A stretch of DNA of 64,000 nt from positions 62,001 through 126,000 of the forward strand of contig CAYOGE010000003.1 of assembly GCA_964403525.1 (NCBI GenBank), written 5' to 3'. The translations under genes were made by a program, and so were the position numbers. Below are positions 25,301-33,442 of this stretch, piece after piece; positions within the stretch are counted from its first letter, which is position 1; each line of letters begins with the position of its first letter. The DNA is from JAJTGZ01 sp964403525. Lineage in GTDB: Bacteria; Planctomycetota; Phycisphaerae; Phycisphaerales; UBA1924. The notes below the pieces were generated by a model that was given only the letters and a program-made list of their open reading frames with translations, was not told the DNA's origin and did no database searches.

Positions 25301-25393
25301 GACGGCCATCGAAAGCCCCCGGGCGAGCGCATCGGAAAGTCCGGCCTCCTGACCGTTGGTAGGCGAAGAATTGTTCAGCACGGGGAGCAGCAT
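22358..25393 (-). CDS. FAD-linked oxidase fused to Fe-S/CCG domains (D-lactate or glycolate dehydrogenase type)
   Basis: A 1011-residue fusion. The N-terminal FAD-binding domain carries VLPRGGGTSLAGQ (about 84-96) and ACVGGCIGNNASGSRSIKYG. The FAD-oxidase C-terminal domain follows, with WAHASVGVLHVRPLL and SGEHGDGRVRGPLLERF. Next is a ferredoxin-like part with CNGAGVCRK...MCPSYRGTADERHSTRGR and CLSCKACKAECPSNVD. The C-terminal part has two CCG-type blocks (PGHGCCARSM, HAHCHQKAL, GCCGMAGGFGYD). Such fusions oxidise D-2-hydroxyacids and pass electrons to the quinone pool or a carrier. Exact substrate (D-lactate, D-2-hydroxyglutarate, glycolate) cannot be read. The ATG at 25393 is chosen; upstream codons look non-coding. 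The 3' end nearly touches convergent pssA. Confidence 0.88.
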   Translation of the reverse strand: MLLPVLNNSSPTNGQEAGLSDALARGLSMAVAGHGSVRLASHDRLLYATDASMYQVEPLAVVIPADATGVQRTVEWCGEQSVAVLPRGGGTSLAGQCTARAVVIDTSPAMRRLGLVEGGTVWAEAGCVIDEVNAELVRRAQHEGTPALFFPADPATVAQACVGGCIGNNASGSRSIKYGRTVDSIAEIDAILSSGARVVFKAGAGRADPLALKLADGVARIVRGNERLIRERYPKTLRRNAGYALDMVLSQLDSGVEPADLDLTKLLCGSEGTLAVTVAAKLKLTPLPKARGLALVSFASVDAAIESVLPLLQTGVSAVELVDDVVIEAALHNLECREYVKAFPVVEGQPPRAVLYVEYQEEALSAVTERLEGVARVLPAGTPIRLVTDAAGMNNAWKLRKAGEPLLHGLPGDRKPLTFVEDNAVPPQNLGLFVREFRRIIEREGTRAAFWAHASVGVLHVRPLLNPHNEADLERLQRIAVEAADLAKACGGVMSGEHGDGRVRGPLLERFYGPELMRAFADVKRLFDPGGILNPGNIIAPGPVHSIVERTRIEPRRGTDSLQKKPTVPHVDTYFDYGDHHGFAGAVERCNGAGVCRKQSGGTMCPSYRGTADERHSTRGRGNALRLAITGQFSSDGSDAPAWDDTETIKTLDLCLSCKACKAECPSNVDIARLKAEFTAQRYRASGHVPLGAWATGNVRLLNRLGSLTPALANWVTASGAGKWLAERVLRIDRRRQLPVFAKSLRRQWGALPAGTDAPRVALFGDCFTSYNEPQIGLAARRVLERLGYSVVLPGHGCCARSMISVGMLPSAIETIDATVEQLRPLIESDGVRAILFLEPSCLSAVKDDWLQLKCRSPRALRVRLAEKSMLIEQFIDQAWERHPVKPEVGTDAEHVALHAHCHQKALWGAESSGAMLRRFVGGKLTTLATGCCGMAGGFGYDKDKFDLSMAIAKLPAHQGGVVEAIGQAPGGPAKTVCATGTSCRHQISDATGGRQTAIHPIELVDRMLAR

Positions 25394-25538
25394 GGATCGA
25401 TGACCATCAATCGGCCCGGACTGCCCCCAGACTGGACCACTTGCCAGCCCGGCCGGTATCCGCAGCACACTTCGGTCACAATAGTGAACCGACCGGTCCC
25501 CCGGCCCGTCCAAAGGCCAGAACCTTCAGGAGCAACCA

Positions 25539-27752
25539 ATGCCGAATCTCTCTCATGCCGGATCAACCACCCGCACGCTGCTCCTCGCCGCGGTCGCGGG
25601 GCTCAGCCTTTCCCTTGCGGTGGCAGCCGCCGCTCAGCAGCCTTCTGGGCTGGCACATTCGCAGCAGAGTGCGGCCGAGGCCAAGGACCTCCCCGTCACC
25701 GACATCACCCTCTACCGGTCCGGCGTGGGGTATTTTCTGAGGAAAGGCGTGGTCGACGGGTCCCAGCGGGTGAGCCTGCGGTTCGACGTCAACCAGATCA
25801 ACGATGTGCTCAAGAGCATGCAGGTGCTCGACCTGGACAAGGGCCGCATTGATGCCGTCAGCTTTGCCAGCAAGGACCCGCTTGACCGGCGTCTGCGGTC
25901 GTTCTCGATCAACATCGGCGACAACCCAAGCCTGCCCTCCCTGCTCGAGCGGCTGCGGGGCACGCCGGTCACCCTGAAGACGTCGACGGGTGAGTTCATC
26001 GGGACTGTGCTCTCGGTCGAGTCGCGCAAGATTCCCGCGGGTGACAAGGGGCAGGTCATCGACACACCCGTGGTCAACCTGATCACTGCGGGCGGCATCA
26101 AGTCGGTCACCGTGACGGACGTGCAGAACTTCACAATCAACGACACCAAGATCGCCGAGGAGATGAACAAAGCGCTGGCGGCGCTGGCCGACAGCCGTGC
26201 CGAGCGTATCAAGTCGCTCGACTTTTCGCTCTCTGGTGAGGGGTCGCGCCGCGTCGCCGTCGCCTATGTACACGAGTCGCCGGTCTGGAAGGCGTCCTAC
26301 CGGCTCCTGCTGCCCGAGTCTGTCGACCCCGCCAAGCCCGACCCGACCGACATCGCGCCGGTGCTCAAGGGATGGGCGCTGGTTGAGAACGTCACTGACA
26401 ACGACTGGAACAACGTCAAGCTCTCGCTGGTCTCCGGGCGGCCGGTCAGCTTCAAAATGGATATTTCCGAGCCGATGTACGTCTGGCGGCCGGACATCCC
26501 CGTGCCCACCGTCGCGGGCGTGATGCCCAAGGAGTACGGCGGTGGAACCGACGCGGCGACTGCCAGAGTCGAGCTTGCGCGGCGCGAGGCAGAGAAGAAC
26601 AGCATGAAGTCTGTTTCAATGGCGCCCGCCGCACCGGCCGCTGCACCGATGGAGCTTGCCGCCAGGAAAGCGGGTTTCTCGGGTGGTGCCGGGGGTCGTC
26701 CCGCATCAGGCACCGCAGGAAGAGACGGCAGTGACTTCGACCTTACCGCCTCCGACATGGCCGACTACAGCGGTCACTCCGTCGCCAAAGGCGGGGAAGT
26801 GGGCGAGGTGTTCCAGTACACGTTGAGCAACCCGGTCACCATCGAGCGGCAGCGTTCGGCGATGATCCCGATCATCGATGCCAACATCCAGGGCAGGCGC
26901 GTGAGCATCTACAACATGGCCGACCGGGCCGACCATCCGATGCGCGGCGCCGAGATCACCAACTCCTCGGGTGGCCAGCTCTTGCCCGGCCCCCTCGCGG
27001 TCTACGACGGCGCCGCATACGCAGGTGACGCCCAGATCGGGCAGGTCTCCGCGGGCGACAAGCGGCTCATCGCCTACGCCCTCGACCTGGACGTCGCCGT
27101 GGTCACCAAGCCGGTCAACGAATGGAACATCACCTCGTTCAAGTTTGTGAACGGGCTGCTGATGCGCACCAGCAAGGTCACGCAGGGCGTTGAGTACGTG
27201 TTCGACAACAAAGACGCCAAACGCGGCCGAAACATCGTGCTCGAGCACCCCAAAATGGACGGCTGGGACCTCAAGGACGTCAAGGCCGTGGAGGAGACCC
27301 AGGGTCTTTACCGCTTCAACCTCTCGGTTGAGGCGAGCAAGACGGTCGCGACGAAGGTGATCCAGGAACGCACCGACGTCAGCCAGATCGGCGTGTTCGA
27401 CTATGACGTGAAGTCGCTCCTGGCGTACCAGCAGCAGGGGAAGATCTCCAAGGCTGTGCTCGATGCGATCACCGAAGCCGGCCGCCGCCAGGGTGTGATC
27501 AACGACCTGCAGCGCCGGGCCGCCGAAACTGACCAGGCGATCGAGACCACCAAACGAGATCAGAGCCAGCTTGTCGACATGATGAACAAGCTCGACCGCC
27601 AGAACCCAAACTATGCCACGTTCTCCACACGCCTGGGAAAGACGAGCGAGAAGCTCGAGGGCCTCGAACGCGTCAAGGCCGCGACAGCGTCTGAGCTCGA
27701 AACCGCCCGCAACGACTTCAACGCGTATCTCAGCGGCCTGAACCTCGAGTAA
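25539..27752 (+). CDS. secreted DUF4139-domain protein
   Basis: A 737-residue protein with a signal peptide (about 1-34, cleaving near AAAAQQ). An N-terminal beta-rich part begins DITLYRSGVGYFLRKG. A central DUF4139-like region is recognised by VAYVHESPVWKASYRLLL, WALVENVTDNDWNNVKLSLVSG and the later YTLSNPVTIERQRSAMIPI. The C-terminal 100 residues form a heptad-like coiled coil (RRQGVINDLQRRAAETDQ). Function of the family is unknown. The ATG at 25539 has a good ribosome site (AGGAG). A strong hairpin terminator follows the stop by 28 bases. Its convergent neighbour is another large secreted protein. Confidence 0.8.
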   Translation: MPNLSHAGSTTRTLLLAAVAGLSLSLAVAAAAQQPSGLAHSQQSAAEAKDLPVTDITLYRSGVGYFLRKGVVDGSQRVSLRFDVNQINDVLKSMQVLDLDKGRIDAVSFASKDPLDRRLRSFSINIGDNPSLPSLLERLRGTPVTLKTSTGEFIGTVLSVESRKIPAGDKGQVIDTPVVNLITAGGIKSVTVTDVQNFTINDTKIAEEMNKALAALADSRAERIKSLDFSLSGEGSRRVAVAYVHESPVWKASYRLLLPESVDPAKPDPTDIAPVLKGWALVENVTDNDWNNVKLSLVSGRPVSFKMDISEPMYVWRPDIPVPTVAGVMPKEYGGGTDAATARVELARREAEKNSMKSVSMAPAAPAAAPMELAARKAGFSGGAGGRPASGTAGRDGSDFDLTASDMADYSGHSVAKGGEVGEVFQYTLSNPVTIERQRSAMIPIIDANIQGRRVSIYNMADRADHPMRGAEITNSSGGQLLPGPLAVYDGAAYAGDAQIGQVSAGDKRLIAYALDLDVAVVTKPVNEWNITSFKFVNGLLMRTSKVTQGVEYVFDNKDAKRGRNIVLEHPKMDGWDLKDVKAVEETQGLYRFNLSVEASKTVATKVIQERTDVSQIGVFDYDVKSLLAYQQQGKISKAVLDAITEAGRRQGVINDLQRRAAETDQAIETTKRDQSQLVDMMNKLDRQNPNYATFSTRLGKTSEKLEGLERVKAATASELETARNDFNAYLSGLNLE

Positions 27753-27780
27753 GCAAAAGGACGCTACGTCGCAAACAAAG

Positions 27781-27810
27781 AAGGCCGGCACCGCGGGGTG
27801 CCGGCCTTTT
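27781..27810. terminator. rho-independent terminator, possibly bidirectional
   Basis: A perfect 12-base-pair stem, AAGGCCGGCACC (27781-27792) with GGTGCCGGCCTT (27797-27808), encloses a GCGG loop and is followed by further T residues; on the other strand the A-rich 5' side gives a T-run too. It lies between the convergent DUF4139 and HEAT-like genes and can serve both. Confidence 0.88.
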
Positions 27811-27850
27811 CACTCGAGCTCAGAGGCCTGGGAACCAGTTACAGGACGAA

Positions 27851-30040
27851 TTACTTGGCCAGGATCAGCGGGACGATCCGGTCGCTCTGCAGGTTGAGCG
27901 CCCCCAGCAGGGCAGACAGAGCGGTGCCGGCCTCGCCGGTGGTCGTCTTGGCCGCCTCGTCGAGCAGGCGCTTGACCTGCCGCTCATCGAGCATGTTTCC
28001 GTGACGCTTTGCGCTCGCCGTCGCAGAGTTGACCAGGGCGATCATGTCCGCCCCGTCGGCGGCGAGAGCCGCGTCGACGATGGCCTGCTGTGCCTTCTTT
28101 TCGCCAATCATTGCGAGCACGTCGGCGATCTTCAGCTTCAGGCTTCCCTTCGCGTCGTTCATCGCTGATGCCAGCGGGGCGGTTGCATCGCCGACGGCAT
28201 AGGCCGTAGAGCCGCTCATCGCCACGGCCTTGATCGCGTCCAGCGAACGGTTCTGATAGTCGCTCGCTTCGTCGGCGGTCAGCGCTTCGCCGATGGTCGC
28301 CGCCGTGATCTGTCGCACGGCCTCAGCCGCCTGCTCGGCGCTGATCCCCGTGCGGGCGATCCGCACCATCACGTCACGGTCGTACCGACCGCCAAGCTCG
28401 TTGATTCCATCAAGGTCGGTCATCACCAGCACCGGCGAGGCCGAGAGCTTGCTGTGGCCACGGACGGTTGAAACGACGCCCGCAGTCTCCTTGGGGGGCA
28501 GCGAGGTAACCACCAGGTCAACGCCCGCCACAGCCGAGACCGAGCCGTCGACATCACCAGGGGTGGCCGCCGGGGGGAGCACGGTGTAACCCATGGCCCG
28601 CAGCCCGTCGCCGATCATCTTGCTCTTCTCGCCGTCTGTGGCGACGACAAGGGCGTACTTGGCTCCGGCCTCGCGAACAGCGCTCGCCAGCACGGGCACG
28701 ACACGCTCAGCGCCGTCAAAGGTCTGGCTGCTGCTGGCACCCGCCAGCACCAGGGCCGCGTCTGTCTGCACGCGACGGTTGGGGAATCGCAGGGCCTCAA
28801 TCAGAGCGTTGCGGCCCTTGCTCGCCTTGAGCGCCGAGGGGCCCGCGGTTTTGCCCAGTGCGGCGATCGCCTTCCGGGCAAGCTGAGCGTCCTTGGCGTC
28901 CAGAGCCCGCGCCAAAACCGCCTGCAGGGCGTCGGTTCCCGCGGCCGCCGCGTAGAACATCGGCTCGGGCCGGTCCTTGTAGAGCGGATTGACGTAGTCC
29001 TTCGGAGCGTTGATCTCCCGCGAGAAATTCGCCGCAAGCCACAGCGACACGGCCGCCTGGCTCTTGGCATCGGCACGCAGGGCATGCTCGGCCGTGCGCA
29101 TCGCCATCGTCTCATGGAAGACCGAGGTGTCGACCGCTCGCGCCGTCAGGCCGAGTTGCGGGTCGTAGGACCAGACCAGCTGGGCGTCATCCTTCGGGAA
29201 CGGCGTCAGGCTCTCTGCGCCCGAGTAATAGGCCTCGGCAAGCTTGAGGTACTCGCCTGCCACGTTGCCCGCGCCGGCCTTGCCCAACTTGGCCAGGGAA
29301 CGGAGCGCAGCCTTGCGGCACCGGTCGGACTTGCTGTTGTTCGCGATGTCGTTGAGCACCGCGACGCTGCTGGTGTAGGGAATATCGCCCAGCACGCCGA
29401 TGGCGGCCTCCTGCGTGCCGTCGTCAAGGCCCGCGACCGCCGCCTGCAGCGGGCGTGCGGCCTGGCGACCCATGTCAACCATCAGCTGCCTGACCTCGGC
29501 GATCAGGGCCGGGTTGTCGCGCTTCTGGAAAGCGGAAAGCAACTGCGGCATCGCGTACTCACCCGCCGCGGCAAGGCGCTCGCGCGAGACCAGCCGCTGG
29601 CGCTGCGTTCCCGTCAGCAGTTCGATGCTCTTGGTGATCTCGCTGGCGTTGCGTGCGATCTCCAGCTTGCCCTTGCTGTAGGCGTTCGCAAGAGCCGCGC
29701 TGACGCTCTCGATCTCGCCGATGCGCTCGCCGCGCCCGACCGCGTCTTCGAAGCGGCCAACCTCGCCGCCGTTCTCGAGAAGGTGCACGAACTCGCCCAG
29801 CGTAACGGCCGCGTCACCCTCCGCCTTGCCGATCGGCTTGGCGAGCTTGTCGACAACCGACTGACCAAAGCTGTTCGCCAGGTCATACCGGGCGATCTTG
29901 ACGTAATGGACATAGTCACGGAGTTGGCTCTCGGTCTCCTTGAGCGTCTTCTCGTCGGCCGCCTGGGCGGTAGAGAAGGTGGAACCGGCCAAGATGGCCA
30001 TGACAACAACTGCCGCACGCGAAGCCGAGATCTGTCGCAC
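27851..30040 (-). CDS. secreted HEAT-repeat-like alpha-solenoid protein
   Basis: A 729-residue protein with a signal peptide (RAAVVVMAILAGSTFSTAQA). The region from about 170 to 430 is made of helical repeats of roughly 30-40 residues with HEAT-type composition (for example AAIGVLGDIPYTSSVAVLND and RKAALRSLAKLGKAG). From about 470 to 600 there is an alpha/beta segment with VAGVDLVVTSLPP and SPVLVMTDLDG that resembles a receiver-like Rossmann fold. The start is taken at GTG 30040 because AAGGAG stands seven bases before it; an ATG at 30115 would put a non-signal segment in front. No catalytic motif is recognised. It may be a periplasmic scaffold. Confidence 0.65.
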   Translation of the reverse strand: MRQISASRAAVVVMAILAGSTFSTAQAADEKTLKETESQLRDYVHYVKIARYDLANSFGQSVVDKLAKPIGKAEGDAAVTLGEFVHLLENGGEVGRFEDAVGRGERIGEIESVSAALANAYSKGKLEIARNASEITKSIELLTGTQRQRLVSRERLAAAGEYAMPQLLSAFQKRDNPALIAEVRQLMVDMGRQAARPLQAAVAGLDDGTQEAAIGVLGDIPYTSSVAVLNDIANNSKSDRCRKAALRSLAKLGKAGAGNVAGEYLKLAEAYYSGAESLTPFPKDDAQLVWSYDPQLGLTARAVDTSVFHETMAMRTAEHALRADAKSQAAVSLWLAANFSREINAPKDYVNPLYKDRPEPMFYAAAAGTDALQAVLARALDAKDAQLARKAIAALGKTAGPSALKASKGRNALIEALRFPNRRVQTDAALVLAGASSSQTFDGAERVVPVLASAVREAGAKYALVVATDGEKSKMIGDGLRAMGYTVLPPAATPGDVDGSVSAVAGVDLVVTSLPPKETAGVVSTVRGHSKLSASPVLVMTDLDGINELGGRYDRDVMVRIARTGISAEQAAEAVRQITAATIGEALTADEASDYQNRSLDAIKAVAMSGSTAYAVGDATAPLASAMNDAKGSLKLKIADVLAMIGEKKAQQAIVDAALAADGADMIALVNSATASAKRHGNMLDERQVKRLLDEAAKTTTGEAGTALSALLGALNLQSDRIVPLILAK

Positions 30041-30442
30041 GATCAACTCCTTGACTGACAAGTCCTTGACTGACAAGGGGATAGCCACGGGACCGGACCC
30101 CCAACCGCCGGACAAGGTAGCGACTCTTCAATCCGGATTCAACGGCTCAGGCGGCCGCGCATAGGGGTATTTTCTGAGTGCTGCGACGGCCGCCATGCAA
30201 TCGCTGTTCCCACCCGGTCGACGGCGACCTTCACGGGCAGGTTGCAAGGGACGCGAGCGGCTGTCTGCCCGTCCGGAAACACCGCCGCAACGTCCGTAAC
30301 GCCCGCCGCATGGACCGGAAACGCCCGATTCCGCACCTGCAACCCCGTTCACCGTCAAGACACCCTTCGCGGTCGCCGATTTCTCGCCAACACGCGGCGC
30401 ACCGGCGCGGCGGGCAGCATGGATGCACGAAAAGGGTGAGCG
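30041..30442. other. divergent intergenic region, HEAT-like protein / HTH-receiver gene
   Basis: This 402-base gap has no convincing gene. A 13-base direct repeat, CTTGACTGACAAG, occurs twice in tandem (30050-30062 and 30064-30076) next to the HEAT-like gene, within its probable leader. No promoter boxes were convincing on either side. Confidence 0.45.
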
Positions 30443-31021
30443 ATGCACTACGAAAAGGATGTCCTGACGACCGGCGAGGTCGCCAAAATCTGTAACGTCG
30501 CCCCCCGCACCGTCTCCAAGTGGTTCGACACCGGCGTGCTCAAGGGATACCGAATCCCCGGTTCAAAGGACCGCCGCATCCCGATGTCGCAGCTGGTCAA
30601 GTTCATGAAGGCTCACGGCATCCCGATGGACGGGGTGCTCAGCGGACGCACGCGGGTGTTGATCGTCGACGACGAGGTAGAAGTGGTCGACATCCTGACC
30701 AAGGTGCTCTCCGAGCAGGCCAACTACGAGGTACGCTCGGCGACAACCGCGTTCGCCTCGGGCCTCGAGTGCGAGCGGTTCAAGCCGCACGTGGTGCTGC
30801 TGGATGCGCACCTTGAGGACCGCGACGGGCGCGAGCTCGCACGGCTGCTCCGCGGCAACGACGAGTTCCAGCTCACGCGCGTGGTCGCCATGAGCGGCAA
30901 GCTCTCCGAGGCCCAGTTGCAAGCCATGAAGGGCAACGGGTTCGACAGCTACCTGCGCAAGCCCTTCCAGGTGCGCCAGGTCGTCGAGGCGATCGAGCAG
31001 GTCGTCAGCCCGATCAACTGA
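30443..31021 (+). CDS. helix-turn-helix (excisionase/MerR-like) - response regulator receiver fusion
   Basis: A 192-residue protein with two domains. Residues 6-60 (VLTTGEVAKICNVAPRTVSK, GYRIPGSKDRRIPMSQLVKF) are a MerR/excisionase-type winged helix-turn-helix that binds DNA. Residues 70-190 are a CheY-like receiver with the acidic pair Asp77-Asp78 (LIVDDE), phosphoacceptor Asp121 (VVLLDAHLED) and Lys173 (LRKPF), all present, so it should be phosphorylated. The order, DNA-binding domain first, is the reverse of ordinary response regulators. No histidine kinase is adjacent. The 3' end overlaps the convergent M42 peptidase by eight bases. Confidence 0.88.
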   Translation: MHYEKDVLTTGEVAKICNVAPRTVSKWFDTGVLKGYRIPGSKDRRIPMSQLVKFMKAHGIPMDGVLSGRTRVLIVDDEVEVVDILTKVLSEQANYEVRSATTAFASGLECERFKPHVVLLDAHLEDRDGRELARLLRGNDEFQLTRVVAMSGKLSEAQLQAMKGNGFDSYLRKPFQVRQVVEAIEQVVSPIN

Positions 31022-32087
31022 TCGTCGGTATCCACGCAGCCAGGATGTCGCGCGCCGCCTTGAGGTCGACCTTGTCGATCATCTCCGTGGTCGTGTGGAT
31101 GTAGCGCGTACCGACCACGATGCCCAGCGCACGCGCGCCCGCGCCGCTCTGCTGCGCCGCCGCACCGTCCTGGCCGCCGCGCATCAGGATCGTGCGCTGG
31201 TACGGGATCTTGTTCTTCTTCGCGCACGCCTCAACCTCGTCGATGAGCTTGTAGTCGGCGATGAACGACCCGTCCATGACGTGCAGCCCGAAACCCTTGC
31301 CGTGGTCGGTCACCGCTTCGTCGCTTGGAACGCCCGGCGTGTCGCAACTGAGCGTGACGTCAAGCCCGATGCCGATATCGCAGCCGATCGCGTGCGCGGC
31401 GGTCTTTGCACCGCGGAGCCCCACCTCTTCCTGCGTGGTGAACGCGACGTAAAGCTCGCACGCGTGCCCGCGCCCCTCCTCTTCGATGCGCCGCACGCTC
31501 TCGATGCCCAGCCAGCACGCGACGCGGTTGTCCATCGCCTGGCTGACCAGCTTGCCACCGATCTCCATGAACGGATCGTTGTAGACGACATAGTCGCCGA
31601 TCTTGACGCGCTTCTTGACCTCGTCGGCGGGGAGGCCGGTGTCGACAATCAGTTCCTTCACCTCGGGGATCTTGGCCTTGTCGGCGTCGCTTGCGATGTG
31701 CACCGGGCGCCCGCCGGGGTTCATCACGGCGTTCAAGTCGCCGCTGCCGGTGGCGACCTTCACCCGCCGTGAGAACAGATTCCGGGTATCAAACCCGCCG
31801 GCGTTGTTGACGCGCAGGAACCCCTTCTCATCGATGTGCCGGACGTAGAACCCGATCTGGTCCATGTGGCAGAGCATGAGGACCTTCGTCGCCTTGCCCG
31901 GCGACGACTTGGCGCTCTTCTTCTTCGCTGTGCGCGGGGCACGGCGGCAGATGAGCGAGCCCATCGCGTCGGTGCGCACCTCGTCAAACAAACCGTCAAC
32001 CTCCTCTTCAATCAGTTCGCGCACGCGCTCCTCGCGCCCTGGAACCCCGGGCATCTCGCACAACCGCTTGAGAAGGTCAATGTTCAT
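31014..32087 (-). CDS. M42-family metallo-aminopeptidase
   Basis: A 357-residue di-metal aminopeptidase of the M42 (FrvX/glutamyl aminopeptidase/endoglucanase-annotated) family. Metal ligands and catalytic residues are visible: His74 and Asp76 in CHMDQIGFYV, Asp in AMDNRVACW, the Glu pair in TTQEEVGLRGA, Asp in GLDVTLSCD and the C-terminal His of RYIHTTTEMID. The family forms large tetrahedral cages that trim peptides in the cytoplasm. A short Lys-rich insertion (RTAKKKSAKSSPGKATK) sits after residue 50. The ATG at 32087 (MNIDLLKRLCEMPGVPG) is the family start. Divergent from ygfZ. Confidence 0.9.
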   Translation of the reverse strand: MNIDLLKRLCEMPGVPGREERVRELIEEEVDGLFDEVRTDAMGSLICRRAPRTAKKKSAKSSPGKATKVLMLCHMDQIGFYVRHIDEKGFLRVNNAGGFDTRNLFSRRVKVATGSGDLNAVMNPGGRPVHIASDADKAKIPEVKELIVDTGLPADEVKKRVKIGDYVVYNDPFMEIGGKLVSQAMDNRVACWLGIESVRRIEEEGRGHACELYVAFTTQEEVGLRGAKTAAHAIGCDIGIGLDVTLSCDTPGVPSDEAVTDHGKGFGLHVMDGSFIADYKLIDEVEACAKKNKIPYQRTILMRGGQDGAAAQQSGAGARALGIVVGTRYIHTTTEMIDKVDLKAARDILAAWIPTIS

Positions 32088-32194
32088 CGCTCGCTCCGTA
32101 CAGATGGGTGGACTTGGGACGGTAGAGGGCAACGATACCCACGCGGACGCCGGATGCGCACCACCGCGTGCCCCGCCCACCGGTTGCCGCCGCG

Positions 32195-33442
32195 ATGACT
32201 TCCCCTACTCCTCTCCATCCGCTGTTTGACCATGCCGAGGCACGCTGGGAGCGGTACGGACCCGCGCAGGCCAGCGCAGCGGAGGGGCAACTCCCCCAGG
32301 TTGACGTTGCCGCGCTGTTCGACTTTGTCGATATCGAATACGCGGCGATCAGGAAGGCCGCGGCATTGCTGGACCAGCCCCATCGCGGAACACTCGTGTT
32401 CGCAGGTGCCGACCGGCTTGCGTTCCTCAACCGCATGGTGACGCAGGAACTCAAGGACGCCAGGCCCTACCAGTCCCGCCGGGCGTTCTGGCTCAACCGC
32501 AAAGGCCGAATCGACGCGGACCTGCGCCTGATCATTCTTGAAGACCGCATCATCGCCGACCTCGACCTCTTCGCAGCGGCCCGGACGAAGCAAACACTCG
32601 ACGCGTACATCATCGCGGACGATGTCACCATCGAGAACGCATCGCAGAGCCTTCACCGCCTGTCGCTCCACGGGCCGTCTGCCTGCGCGGTGCTCGCGTC
32701 GTTTGCTGCACACGTCGCCGGTGCATCACCGGCGGACATCCGACAAGGGGAGGCTGCCGAACTCGAGATTGCAGGGCACCGCGTTGCGGTAGACCGCTGG
32801 GATTCAACGGGGGAGATAGGCCTTGAGTTGACGCTCGCTCACGAAGCGGTCCTGCCGGTCTACCAGACCCTGCTGACGGCCGCGCACGAGAACACCGAGG
32901 GTCACACCGGACCCAACCCGCGCCCACGCCTGCGACCGATCGGCTGGCACGCGTACAACGTCGCCCGCATCGAAGCGGGCACCCCGCTCTACATGATCGA
33001 CTTCGGGCCCGACGCGCTGCCGGCCGAATCAGGGGCACTCAACGACCGAGTGAGCTTCAAGAAGGGGTGCTACCTCGGGCAGGAGATCGTCGCCCGGATG
33101 CACGCGCTGGGCCAACCAAAGCAGACTGTTGTCGGCCTGAAGTTCGATGAGCCCACGCCGTCAGAATCTCCCCAACCCACGCCTCTCCCGCCCGGCGGTG
33201 CACCGGTGTTTCTTGATCCCCTGCCCGCGGGCACCGAGCCGCCCGCGCCGATCGGCACGGTGGCCAGCGGGACAAGTTCGCCCATGCTCGGCGGCACGCC
33301 GATCGCCTTCGCCATGCTCAAGCAGAAGCACACGTCGGCGGGCACCCGCGTGCTCGTACCGTGCCTTGAGCACCCCGACGCCGAGCCGGTTTTGAGGCCC
33401 GCAACCGTGCAGCCCTCGCTCGTGTTCTGGAACCGCGGCTAG
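32195..33442 (+). CDS. ygfZ: folate-binding protein YgfZ (GcvT-like)
   Basis: A 415-residue GcvT-fold protein. The YgfZ signature KKGCYLGQEIVAR is at 289-301, and folate-domain blocks such as FLNRMVTQELKD and FWLNRKGRIDADLRL precede it. YgfZ uses tetrahydrofolate in assembly or repair of iron-sulfur clusters. The ATG at 32195 is favoured over GTG at 32168. The C-terminal beta-barrel is interrupted by a Pro-rich stretch (SESPQPTPLPPGG) of about 35 residues. The TAG stop shares the palindrome CTAG with the stop of the convergent ribD. Confidence 0.88.
   Translation: MTSPTPLHPLFDHAEARWERYGPAQASAAEGQLPQVDVAALFDFVDIEYAAIRKAAALLDQPHRGTLVFAGADRLAFLNRMVTQELKDARPYQSRRAFWLNRKGRIDADLRLIILEDRIIADLDLFAAARTKQTLDAYIIADDVTIENASQSLHRLSLHGPSACAVLASFAAHVAGASPADIRQGEAAELEIAGHRVAVDRWDSTGEIGLELTLAHEAVLPVYQTLLTAAHENTEGHTGPNPRPRLRPIGWHAYNVARIEAGTPLYMIDFGPDALPAESGALNDRVSFKKGCYLGQEIVARMHALGQPKQTVVGLKFDEPTPSESPQPTPLPPGGAPVFLDPLPAGTEPPAPIGTVASGTSSPMLGGTPIAFAMLKQKHTSAGTRVLVPCLEHPDAEPVLRPATVQPSLVFWNRG

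Noticed and set aside
23498..25852. Long plus-strand frame (784 codons) over the FAD/Fe-S gene
   Set aside because: It is antisense to a fully conserved oxidoreductase and its translation has no domain; it also overlaps the DUF4139 start.
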